Shown here: piece after piece, positions 37,301 to 45,695 of the stretch | How positions within the stretch are numbered: position 1 is the stretch's first letter | How the letters are laid out: every line of letters starts with the position of its first letter | Virus record (IMG/VR): IMGVR_UViG_3300010373_000043 | Coordinates: 1 to 64,000 of that record | Origin: a virus | Strand: one strand, 5' to 3' | Length of the DNA: 64,000 nucleotides | Position numbers and translations under genes: made by a program | The notes under the pieces: generated by a model | What the model saw: the letters and a program-made list of their open reading frames with translations, nothing else | Database searches by the model: none | What the model was told of the DNA's origin: nothing

Positions 37301-39981
37301 CGTATGGCGTGACCAACGACTTCGTCGACGCTGACAACGGCAATGCATCACTCGCCGCAGCATTCGGCCTTGACTATTCGTTCGACGACTTCGCTGTGTT
37401 CATGGCCGCTCGTGGCAAGACGATGGCTGCTGATGCAAATCGTGCAGTGCTGTGGCGCTATTATCGTCTCGGGCCTGACGGTAATAATGCGCAGGTTCGC
37501 TACAGCGTTCCTCAATCATCGAATCAGCCTGTATCGGTCGTAGTCTCGAACAACGCAGATACCACGACTGAAGTCAGCATCACGCTCGCATCAGGTGCCG
37601 ATCGCACGCTCACCAATATCCGCGGCACGACTCGTGTTGGTTGGATTGTTCCGACAAATGCAGCAGGCATGGGCGACGCTACGTACATCGTCGGCATGTC
37701 GATCGCTTCGGGTACTCGCGCTGCAAACACTCCGACACTCACTGTGACACTGCCTACGGGCTGCCTCGATCACGGTTGGAACGTTGCGGACGTGATTTAC
37801 GTAAACAGCACTGACATTAATTATCCGTCAGGTGCGTACGCAATCACCGCACGTACTGCTACGACTATCACGTATTCAGATGCTAGTGCTTCAGTCGCAG
37901 CGTTCTCGGGCTCGGGCACAGTCAGCTTTGACAGTGCAGGCGAAGCCTCACTGGCTGGCGGTTCGGTCGTTGTTTCGGACTATATGTTCATCAATGGTCC
38001 GCAGCAACCGTTCGGCAGCTTCATTCCGCCGATCTATATCACCAACGTCAACAATCAAGACTGGTCAGGCTCGATCCCGTTCTCTGGCTCAGCTCTAACG
38101 ACTGTTGAATGGGGCGTTCCGCTTGGCGCATCGACCAACTTCCGTATCTTCGCAAACGCAGAACAAACGGCTGCTGCAATCGTCTCTGCTGTAGCTGCGC
38201 TCGACAATCCGATCGTCACTGGCACTCTCGTCAGCACTGGTACGGGCATTATCGATCGCAGCTCTGAGGAAGATGCGGCAGCTTCGCCTGCATGGACGAA
38301 CTTGGTTGACGGTATCAATTACGTCAAGACCACGACCGCTCCTGGTTCAATCGCTGGCAACTACACGATCGTCTTCAAGAACCAAATCGATTCATCGCTC
38401 GTAACCAATAGCGATTGGATCAACGAAATCATCCGCGTTGTGCCTCGTACGACCGAGAATGTCGTCGAATGGTTCAACACGCTTGCTGTCACTGGCTTGT
38501 CGTCGGTGGCTGATATTGAGGCATCGAGCGCAGGCACGAAGGTGCAGCTCAGCTCATTGCTTCCTGGGTCGACTGGCTCAATCCAGGTTCAGGGTGGTGG
38601 TGCAAACGCTGCCTCAGCTCAGGTTTTGGGCACAGCAGCTCAGTCACACAACCTTTTGCTCTTGAGCGTTCCGGCTGCAAATACACTAGCGCTCTACGCT
38701 GGTATGTGGGTGAACATCGACAACGAGAACGTCATGCCGAAGAGCGGCGTGTTCGATGCGGGCACCAACCTCACTTCGTTGTCAACGCTCGGTGTGTTCA
38801 CCTTTAACGGCGCCGGCACCAAGGTCGTCACGCAGCGCTCGGCCACGAGCAACGTCGGTCTCAAGTTTGAGAAGCAGGGCGATTTCGTCTGCATCAGCGA
38901 TACAACTTTCGGCACGAATGATTGGGTATTGCGTAGCGGTGGTCCGTTCTTCACGCCTCTCGTGAAGGAAGGCGATTGGATTAACCTCACGTTGCCGGCC
39001 GCTCCTACTTCAATGCCGCAAATTGGAGACGCCAACACCGGTCTCTACCGCGTTGTGCACGTGACTGCTCCTGGCTGGGGTTCAAGCCCTGGTAGTGTGT
39101 GGATCGAGAATCCTAACTTCGAGCCGCAGAACGTTGCTGAGTGTGACGTAGTATTTGTTTCGCCTAATTCAGTATTGCCGGGCGATACGATCCAAATCTC
39201 GACCAACTTGTGGAACATTAACAACCTCGGCTCATGGACCGTCACTGACGTTCCTGGCTTGACTGTTGGTGGCTCGCTCTACGAATTCACTGTCGACGTC
39301 TCACAACGTACGCCGGTAGCTGTTGGTGCTGTTGGTGCTCTTGGTTCAACAGACGCAAACCTCGTGCAGGACATCGAGGCGCATCCTTCGCACTTCGTCA
39401 AGAAGATCGTATCAATCGCTCAGAACGCTACAAATCCATCGCTTGCCGATTTGAAGTTTTCGGCACCGCAAGGAAGCGAATGGATCACGGCAGCCGCGGG
39501 CTCGATCATTACTGCACGCGACAAGCTCGCATTCAGTGGTGACGTTGCAAACGGCATCGACGGCTACCAGTACAACACGGGCCTCATCAAGGCGACGAAC
39601 CAAGTCGAGTACGGCGATCCGGCTGACAGTGGTGCATTCCCTGGTGTGGTCGCTGCTGGTGCGAACATCAACATCGAAGGTGCTCCTATCAAGCGCATTC
39701 AGGTGTCAATTGCATTGCGTGCACGCTCAGGCGCGAATACCGACTTGATCACTCAGTCGGCCAAGTCGAGCGTCGCAGCTATCATCAACAAGACGGGCGT
39801 CGGTCAGCCGATTGCGTTGATTGACATCGCAACCGCAGCGAAGGTTCCGGGCGTAATTAGCGTCATCATGCTCAGCCCGCAAATGATCACTGGTTCAGAC
39901 TTGATCAACGTGCAGCCGTTTGAGAAGCCGCTCGTCCTCAATCTCGACCAAGATATCCTAATCTCCTTCGTCGGAGACTAA
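34342..39981 (+). CDS. giant baseplate J-like protein, 1879 aa
   Basis: The first 320 residues follow baseplate gpJ/gp6-like proteins: an N-terminal wedge (SYSQIIGDMIDAFLSRFG), LDNASGDALDRIGAD, the VQFKTLFNSTIPDGETSI region and the DDDTYRERIRQATQSR motif. The rest is a long chain of beta domains rich in Thr, Ser, Asn and Val. Typical J proteins have 300-550 residues, so about 1400 residues are added, probably peripheral domains forming a large baseplate. Codon use is uniform. Confidence 0.78.
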   Translation: MATIPVPRSYSQIIGDMIDAFLSRFGLRSLKVGSPVLSILESVAQSQLRSSEDIFTLLEAQSLDNASGDALDRIGADESTPRIPQNPASGTVTITDSSFTKVASKIFQGTPAPIVGSTSINVVDASLYPNTGSVYLGRNTPQFEGPLAYTSKTNNGTYWTLALSTPTLRFHNQGEGVVLAQGGDRQIPAGTVVQTPQGNTAAAVQFKTLFNSTIPDGETSITGVLVVAIVPGISGNVAALAINGWGSGNGPFTGAQVSNPLPLTNGTSVEDDDTYRERIRQATQSRTKGTALAIQTFAVGVTSSDENKRVLSASVVTRQGYPTTLYIDDGTGYEMRAQGVAIESLIDSALGGEQYFKVSQRPIAKAYIQSLNAAPYVLASGMKLSFAVDGVVTEHTFDVDGFRNITNATAYEVVASINADTTLNWQARTAGSGTLVVVTAKADTNESIQLQTVTDGDDANSALLFPAGRVDTMRLYLDDRLLSKDGRTAEALSKPIAEWATMTSPQSLVVKVDGIQLSFDAAQFPKFTDQDFIDANTGFTTLGRNTLDAWAKVFNYRIPGITASVEAGVLVVASNRQHSANGKVQIVSGDLVSNHMFDTQVSLGANSDYTLNRNTGELALQTPLTVGQKLSAGSTQTRAFLQSPSISTLNLAAQANLWLAMDADAAVIPTGVNNGTPLTFTATATAYGFLIKCDAGTAVFQNLLAGDWVVFWDSALGALTGSYRVSAVDTGFQYFYFEKNTTYSGGPITLTSNGIQFCRTSTDLPLQHDTISSGSLYTATSLANALDEELVGALATTYRTNILRVRTNTFSDVNGDIALVAADVEAQKLGLPVANATKNLTGHMASIESGNSLVGTPDFHLARYVTNGGTQDDIVIERLPNEIPDTGLTLYGLRNDDLGLTPLTDTAWGSQFGFTTTLKDAFANASNWEMDIRSTPEQRWMVTDRMMFANGFMLSPSDQFGVLVDGDVTLKRFSIPMWRTFKPTSPTYGVTNDFVDADNGNASLAAAFGLDYSFDDFAVFMAARGKTMAADANRAVLWRYYRLGPDGNNAQVRYSVPQSSNQPVSVVVSNNADTTTEVSITLASGADRTLTNIRGTTRVGWIVPTNAAGMGDATYIVGMSIASGTRAANTPTLTVTLPTGCLDHGWNVADVIYVNSTDINYPSGAYAITARTATTITYSDASASVAAFSGSGTVSFDSAGEASLAGGSVVVSDYMFINGPQQPFGSFIPPIYITNVNNQDWSGSIPFSGSALTTVEWGVPLGASTNFRIFANAEQTAAAIVSAVAALDNPIVTGTLVSTGTGIIDRSSEEDAAASPAWTNLVDGINYVKTTTAPGSIAGNYTIVFKNQIDSSLVTNSDWINEIIRVVPRTTENVVEWFNTLAVTGLSSVADIEASSAGTKVQLSSLLPGSTGSIQVQGGGANAASAQVLGTAAQSHNLLLLSVPAANTLALYAGMWVNIDNENVMPKSGVFDAGTNLTSLSTLGVFTFNGAGTKVVTQRSATSNVGLKFEKQGDFVCISDTTFGTNDWVLRSGGPFFTPLVKEGDWINLTLPAAPTSMPQIGDANTGLYRVVHVTAPGWGSSPGSVWIENPNFEPQNVAECDVVFVSPNSVLPGDTIQISTNLWNINNLGSWTVTDVPGLTVGGSLYEFTVDVSQRTPVAVGAVGALGSTDANLVQDIEAHPSHFVKKIVSIAQNATNPSLADLKFSAPQGSEWITAAAGSIITARDKLAFSGDVANGIDGYQYNTGLIKATNQVEYGDPADSGAFPGVVAAGANINIEGAPIKRIQVSIALRARSGANTDLITQSAKSSVAAIINKTGVGQPIALIDIATAAKVPGVISVIMLSPQMITGSDLINVQPFEKPLVLNLDQDILISFVGD

Positions 39982-39987
39982 TCCCAA

Positions 39988-41766
39988 ATGGCATTGATTG
40001 ATCTGGAACTGCCCCTTAGCGGAGGCGGTGGTCCGACTTTGTCGGGCGGTATGCAGTTCAAGACTGCTGGCAGCGGTTTGCCCAATCGCATTACGGTACA
40101 GGATGATGCTGTCGTAGCTCCTGCCTTCGTTTCGTCAATCGGTTCAATTATGATCGATCCAGACGGCGCGCATTTCTGGCTGTCTGATTACACAGGCATA
40201 TGCACTAAGTACCTATTGGCTGATGCCTCAAATACGGGCATCACGACTCCGGCTGGTGCAATGGGTATCTTTGCGTACGATGGCAGTGTGTTCTACGCAG
40301 GCGATTACAGCAACGAAGCGGTAGTCGAATACAACTACGACGGTACAGTCAGTCGCAGCATGGATATGAGCGCTGATCCGTCGTATCCGCGTCCCATGTC
40401 GGTCGTCCGTGCATCGGCCAGCGATCTCGTTTGGATTGTCAATTACCCAAGCAGCATTCCTGCTGAATACAACTTTCCTGCTGCTACAGCTACGGGCCGC
40501 ACGCTACCAAGCAGCGCGGATATGATTTTTGCTCGCAATGGCTTCTTGTATTCTATTGACGGTAACAATGTAACGAAGTACGACGAAGCCACGCTGACGC
40601 TGCAAGAGACTTGGACCTTTATTCAGGACAATGCAACTTGGCCGGGCCATACGTTTCCTGGATACGTTCTCGACTTCTACGTAGATAGTACCGATCATCC
40701 TATCGTCTACAACGCCCTTGCATTCTGGATTGATCGCCTCGTGGTTTCTCCAGGCGCGTCGATTGGTCCTGATATGGTCGACAAGCGTCTCGTCTATCAG
40801 CAGCCCCAATTGGGCGGCTCTGGTTTGCAGGACTCAAATCCGACTCCTGGTATTGCGGTCAACGACAAGTACGCTGTATTCGTGAGTACGACAGGTGCAG
40901 GAGCGAATAGCTTCTGCGCTGTCGTCAAGAACCTCTTCGGTACTCAGCGCGCTCGTTGGAACAAGAGCTTCCCGCAAGGCGGAACGATTGAGCGCATTGC
41001 TGTTCCCGGCAACTACGTCGGTGATAAGGGCTCGACCTACGATCTACGCAAGACCAAGTTCTATTGGTCGATCGATGGTGGCGGATCACGTACTGAATTT
41101 CTTCCGGGCGATAACCTAAATATCGCAGTGCCTTCTGGTGGCACGCTCACCTTCGACGTCGACATGATCGAAGGCGACGGTCAAGCTACCAATCCTCCGT
41201 ATATTGGTGGTACAGCAGGCGAGGGACCGCGTGTCATCTATGATGATGGTACCAGCGGCTCATTCGTCGCTACTTCATGTACAGGTTCTGCTAGCAAGGT
41301 AACCGTAGCGTTCAACATGGCTCCGACAGCACTGACGGGTCCTGCTGCGGCACCTTCGAATTGGACGATCACTGTTCCTAATTCAGTTCAAGTCACTGCC
41401 GTTAATATCGTTGGATCTACCATCGAATTGACCACTACGAACCAGACTCAAGGCGGCTCTTATACGCTCAATATTCCGGTTGGTATTATGTCAGGTTCGA
41501 ACGGCTTCCTTGGACCGTACTCGATGGACTTCACCGGGGTAGCGAGCATTCCTGCTCTGCAATTCGCCAGATCACTCGATGAATTCACTGTCGATGTCAC
41601 GTTCACCTTCGCACCGAATGAATCGGATGCTCTCGACGTAACGAATTGGGGCATCACTCCTCCGATCACCATCTTCAGCGTCACCAAGATCACTGATTTG
41701 AATTACCGTCTCACGACCTCGTCGCAGACGATCGGTCAATCGTACACACTCTCGTGGACGCCGTAA
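39988..41766 (+). CDS. tail protein with propeller-like and Ig-like domains, 592 aa
   Basis: Residues 40-300 show repeats of SIMIDPDGAHFWLSDYTG and GIFAYDGSVFYAGDYSNE type, like NHL/beta-propeller blades. Residues 340-592 are beta sandwiches with paired VTVAFNMAP and VTFTFAP segments (Ig-like). It sits 6 nt behind the J-like gene. A host-contacting fibre or baseplate adhesin is likely. Confidence 0.62.
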   Translation: MALIDLELPLSGGGGPTLSGGMQFKTAGSGLPNRITVQDDAVVAPAFVSSIGSIMIDPDGAHFWLSDYTGICTKYLLADASNTGITTPAGAMGIFAYDGSVFYAGDYSNEAVVEYNYDGTVSRSMDMSADPSYPRPMSVVRASASDLVWIVNYPSSIPAEYNFPAATATGRTLPSSADMIFARNGFLYSIDGNNVTKYDEATLTLQETWTFIQDNATWPGHTFPGYVLDFYVDSTDHPIVYNALAFWIDRLVVSPGASIGPDMVDKRLVYQQPQLGGSGLQDSNPTPGIAVNDKYAVFVSTTGAGANSFCAVVKNLFGTQRARWNKSFPQGGTIERIAVPGNYVGDKGSTYDLRKTKFYWSIDGGGSRTEFLPGDNLNIAVPSGGTLTFDVDMIEGDGQATNPPYIGGTAGEGPRVIYDDGTSGSFVATSCTGSASKVTVAFNMAPTALTGPAAAPSNWTITVPNSVQVTAVNIVGSTIELTTTNQTQGGSYTLNIPVGIMSGSNGFLGPYSMDFTGVASIPALQFARSLDEFTVDVTFTFAPNESDALDVTNWGITPPITIFSVTKITDLNYRLTTSSQTIGQSYTLSWTP

Positions 41767-41770
41767 TCTT
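41763..41770 (+). promoter_or_regulatory. late-type motif variant GTAATCTT
   Basis: Overlaps the preceding stop and lies 11 nt before ATG 41782. Confidence 0.45.
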
Positions 41771-41781
41771 CTAGCTATCCC

Positions 41782-44700
41782 ATGTCTGTCGTATTCGTAG
41801 GTATTGCTCTAGAACTAGAGAGCGTCGAGCAGGTTGCACTTGCTACGCTACGAGTACGTTTTACGCAGATCCCGTTGCAGGCATCTCCGACGGGAGCACA
41901 CGATGCGTTGAACCCGGCTAACTGGACTCTCGCTGGTCCTGGGCCTGGAATGGTCGTTAGCTGTGTCACCACAGGCGATCCGCAGAACATCGATCTCATC
42001 CTCGCGGGTCCTCTAGCGGTAGGCATGTGGAGCGTCATCGGCTCTACGAATATCCAGACAGCAACGTCGAGCCCGCTGACTGATCCTCGCATCCTCAACT
42101 TTAACGTCACCACGTCTGGCTCAATCGAGCCTGTCAACGCTGGCTCGTTGAATGACACCGATGCAGACGTTATTCGCAAGCACCTCAACGCAGCTCTCAA
42201 GGGCGATGGTTGGGACGCTCTGATCGCAGCGGTAGCGACTGGTGAAAAGACAAATCGCGAGAATGCTCAGCTAGCATTTGATCAGCTATTCATCTCGACC
42301 GCTAGCGGCTTGTACCTCGACCGCGAAGCATCAGACGCAGGCATTGAGCGTCCCATCAATATGGGTATGTCAGACGACACATTCCGTCTGTACACGATTC
42401 GTCTCACCAACAACAAGCTCACTGAAGAATCATTCCTCGAAATCCTCGAAGTGTTCTATGGCGACTCGTCGCTGCGTGCGTCGGACAGCTCAGCTCAGTC
42501 AGAGCCGTACTTCCTGAATGATGGTGACGATCTCTCGATCTTGATTGACGAGGAAGTCGAAGTGCCCGTCGTGTTCAGCACGAAGGACTTCGCAATCATC
42601 AGCCAAGCTAAGGCTGTCGAGATCGCTGCCGCAATCACTCGCTATTGCCGTCTGGCCGGTTCGTTGGCTTATGCTGCGCCGGTTGTAGATCCGACTACTG
42701 GCGAAACGACTGTTCAAATTTTTTCGGGAGCACTTGGTCTAAGCTCGTCAGTGCGTGTGCAGGGAGGCAAGGCGCAGAACGTCTTGCAGTTCTCTACGCT
42801 ATTGCCGATCTACACTGGTCCGAGCGCAACACCGACGTGGAACATCACTGCCGATGTGGCCGCAGGTACGATGCGTTTTACTACGACATCGAACGCGGTC
42901 GATCTCTCGCAGCTCCAAGAAGGCGACTATGTCAACATCTTTGGATCTGAATTCAACGTTGCAAACCGCGGATCATTTACCGTCACCGCTGTGTCGGTAA
43001 CGTATCCTTCGGGCACGCTCACACAGTACTTCGAAGTTGAGAATCGCTCAGCGGTCCAACAGCTCGCTCTCGTGCAAACGCTCCAAGGCGATCTGCTGTA
43101 TTTCCGTCCTACGAAGAATACGATTCACACAACATCGTCGCGTGCAGTCATCGTTTCGGTTCCTGGCGATCGTGTTGACGTTGTGTTGCCTGCGACCTCG
43201 CAGGCTGTGTCACGCTCAGAGCTGAGCGGTGCATATGCACAAGGCCAATCTCTTGTCGATGTCACATCGCTAGAACGTGTAGATGGTGTTGTTACCGCTA
43301 TAGCTCCGTCACATGACTTCTTGGTTGGCGACACCGTCTATATCGAAGGCGCACGTCCTGTATTGGGCTTGCCTACGAAGGTGGCTGGAGATGGCAACCT
43401 CACGACCGACTATTCGCACGTTTCAGTTTCTTCGCTGATCTCTGCAACGAACGGCAATCAGGTTCGTCGCATGCCTCACGTCTGCAACCTCGGCGATGGT
43501 TCGATCGCTGTAGCTGGTGGTATTCAGGCTGCCGCTACGCCGAACCAACACCACGAAGTTTTGCAGTATGGCTCGGCCGCGACTCTCGCTGGCGGTGTTC
43601 AATACACGCTGGTGAAACCGGCTATTGGTGGTGACACTGGAGCGACCTTCGCGTTCATGGGCTTCATGCAAATGACCGGAGCGATCCGCAATGGGCAAGC
43701 CATCCAGATCGGCGGCACGGATTTCACGTCACCGGGCAATAGCGACTCAACTCGTTTCATTCTTCCTGGTGGCTCTGTCGATTCAGGCAGCAACCTCGCA
43801 TTCGCTGTAGCGGCTCCTGGCATCGGCGAATTGAACAACGGGAAGATTCTTGCATTCGGTGGCCAAGCTGTTCCCGCTGGGCCTGCCGTTGCTACGTCGC
43901 AAATCTACGATCCTCTCGCAAATACATGGACCGCGGATGCAAATATGGTTACCGGTCGTTTGCAGGCAAGCACCGTACATATTCCCGACACTGGATTGAT
44001 TGGTGAGATCTTTATGGTCACCGGTGGGCGCACGCTCGCAACAGGTGATCTTGACTTCACCGACAACACCGACATGGGCCCGATCCTCAACGATGTCGAA
44101 TTCTATTTGCCGGGCACTCCTGCTTGGGCACGTTCGAACATCGAAATGCAGTACGCTCGTTTCGGTCATCAATCGTTCTACGTTGGTGATGGTTTCAATG
44201 TCATCGTTATGGGCGGTTGGGGCTACGACACACTCCAGACCAGCATCACACCCGAGCTGCTCAACACATGTGAAATGGTCACTCTGAATGGCGTCATTCA
44301 GTTGCCGTCAATGAAGCACGGTCGTGCGTTCTTCGCTGCCGTTCAATTCGGCCGCAAGATCTACGTCGCTGGTGGCAATCCTGATACGACGGACATTGAG
44401 ATCTTCGATCTCGATACGTTCACGTGGTCAATCTCTATTGCGAAGCTCGACGTCGCTATGGAGCAAACAGCGGGCGCAGCCCTCACTGACAATCTGTTCG
44501 TTGTGGCGTGCGGCTATGCTTCGCAAGCTGCTACTGAGGATTCTCACTATCGTGTCATCTCACTCTCTTCTGAGTCATCGATCAGCGGTGGCTTGAACGG
44601 CACGCACAAGATCACTGCGGTCATCGACGGCAACACATTCCAGTACGAAACCGTCGAGCAGGACTACGTCAAGACAGGCGCGTGCACAGCTCAAAATGAA

Positions 44701-45243
44701 GCTGCGGCTCCTGGAGAATTCCCTGGTCCGTTCTCGTTCGACATCGATGGTGGCATTCCTGTCACTGACATTGAGTCAGATCTGACGATGGATCTCGACG
44801 CTGGTCTGCAATACGAATTCATTACCGTCACTGACGCGACGCAATTCCCGGATGAGGAAGGCTGGCTCGTGTTCGATTTCGGTTACCAGAACATGGTGTA
44901 TCCGGTGAAGTACTTCGGTCGTTTGTCTACGACTGAGCTTGCCTTGGATTTCTCGTTCGTATTTCCGAAGACCGTGTTGAGCGGTGCAAAGGTTTGCTTG
45001 CTTCAACAGAAGTCTCCATGGGTACCCACTCAGCCTCAACTCGTAGGATCGTTCTACTTGACCGATTCGCCTTCGGGCCGCATCGGTGCAGAGCAAGCTA
45101 TCAATGATGCAGCGGCAGCCGGCGTGGAAGTGGATATCACTGTCACGTATCCAGGTGATCGTGGCCTCGGCAATGAAGGCTCGCCTGACACAGGCACGGG
45201 CAAGACATCAGACGTGGTCTGGATCTTCGGTGGAGATCAGTAA
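41782..45243 (+). CDS. Kelch-repeat tail protein, 1153 aa
   Basis: The N-terminus repeats the Ig-like module found at the end of the preceding protein. Residues 130-330 look like a wedge domain. Residues about 550-930 hold Kelch-type blades: IAVAGGI, ILAFGGQ ... SQIYDPLANTWT, IFMVTGGR, VIVMGGWG, IYVAGGNP ... EIFDLDTFTWS. About six GG doublets suggest one propeller. The C-terminus is beta-rich. Kelch propellers usually bind protein or sugar, so a receptor-binding role is inferred. Confidence 0.72.
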   Translation: MSVVFVGIALELESVEQVALATLRVRFTQIPLQASPTGAHDALNPANWTLAGPGPGMVVSCVTTGDPQNIDLILAGPLAVGMWSVIGSTNIQTATSSPLTDPRILNFNVTTSGSIEPVNAGSLNDTDADVIRKHLNAALKGDGWDALIAAVATGEKTNRENAQLAFDQLFISTASGLYLDREASDAGIERPINMGMSDDTFRLYTIRLTNNKLTEESFLEILEVFYGDSSLRASDSSAQSEPYFLNDGDDLSILIDEEVEVPVVFSTKDFAIISQAKAVEIAAAITRYCRLAGSLAYAAPVVDPTTGETTVQIFSGALGLSSSVRVQGGKAQNVLQFSTLLPIYTGPSATPTWNITADVAAGTMRFTTTSNAVDLSQLQEGDYVNIFGSEFNVANRGSFTVTAVSVTYPSGTLTQYFEVENRSAVQQLALVQTLQGDLLYFRPTKNTIHTTSSRAVIVSVPGDRVDVVLPATSQAVSRSELSGAYAQGQSLVDVTSLERVDGVVTAIAPSHDFLVGDTVYIEGARPVLGLPTKVAGDGNLTTDYSHVSVSSLISATNGNQVRRMPHVCNLGDGSIAVAGGIQAAATPNQHHEVLQYGSAATLAGGVQYTLVKPAIGGDTGATFAFMGFMQMTGAIRNGQAIQIGGTDFTSPGNSDSTRFILPGGSVDSGSNLAFAVAAPGIGELNNGKILAFGGQAVPAGPAVATSQIYDPLANTWTADANMVTGRLQASTVHIPDTGLIGEIFMVTGGRTLATGDLDFTDNTDMGPILNDVEFYLPGTPAWARSNIEMQYARFGHQSFYVGDGFNVIVMGGWGYDTLQTSITPELLNTCEMVTLNGVIQLPSMKHGRAFFAAVQFGRKIYVAGGNPDTTDIEIFDLDTFTWSISIAKLDVAMEQTAGAALTDNLFVVACGYASQAATEDSHYRVISLSSESSISGGLNGTHKITAVIDGNTFQYETVEQDYVKTGACTAQNEAAAPGEFPGPFSFDIDGGIPVTDIESDLTMDLDAGLQYEFITVTDATQFPDEEGWLVFDFGYQNMVYPVKYFGRLSTTELALDFSFVFPKTVLSGAKVCLLQQKSPWVPTQPQLVGSFYLTDSPSGRIGAEQAINDAAAAGVEVDITVTYPGDRGLGNEGSPDTGTGKTSDVVWIFGGDQ

Positions 45244-45665
45244 TGGCACGTCCACGTCTACTTGTTGCAGCTCGAATTTTGGTCATTATCAATGGCCAGC
45301 AATACGGTCGTTGCGCTGGCATCCAATGGACCAGCTCGACACCGAAGAAGAAGGCACGCTCAGTCGATTCGCCTCTTGTGCAGGAGTACATGCCCACGAC
45401 TCTCGAAGTCACAGGCACGATGACGGTATATCGTATGATCGCTGATGGCGGTCTCGAAGGTGCTGGCATCCAGGCTCCTCAAATCCAACAGTCACGCGAA
45501 AAGTACATCACGATTCAGCTCGTGGAGCGCGAGACCGATACAACCATTCTTCAGATCAACCAAGCCACGATTGAAGGGCAATCGTGGAACGCTGTAGCGA
45601 AGGGCCTCCTAATGGGCTCGTTCAGTTTCAGCGGAGTCATTTTCACAAACGAAGCCGACGTATAA
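45243..45665 (+). CDS. tail-tube-fold small protein, 140 aa
   Basis: Beta-barrel pattern with ARILVIINGQQYGRCAGIQ at the start and INQATIEGQSWNAVAKGLL ... SFSFSGV at the end, as in tail tube and tube-initiator proteins. TAATGG overlap with the Kelch gene. It may cap or attach fibres; a main tube protein would be expected elsewhere. Confidence 0.6.
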   Translation: MARPRLLVAARILVIINGQQYGRCAGIQWTSSTPKKKARSVDSPLVQEYMPTTLEVTGTMTVYRMIADGGLEGAGIQAPQIQQSREKYITIQLVERETDTTILQINQATIEGQSWNAVAKGLLMGSFSFSGVIFTNEADV

Positions 45666-45667
45666 CG

Positions 45668-45675
45668 GCAATCTT
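45668..45675 (+). promoter_or_regulatory. late-type motif GCAATCTT
   Basis: 20 nt before ATG 45696. Confidence 0.55.
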
Positions 45676-45695
45676 CTCAAACAGGTAATCCCACA

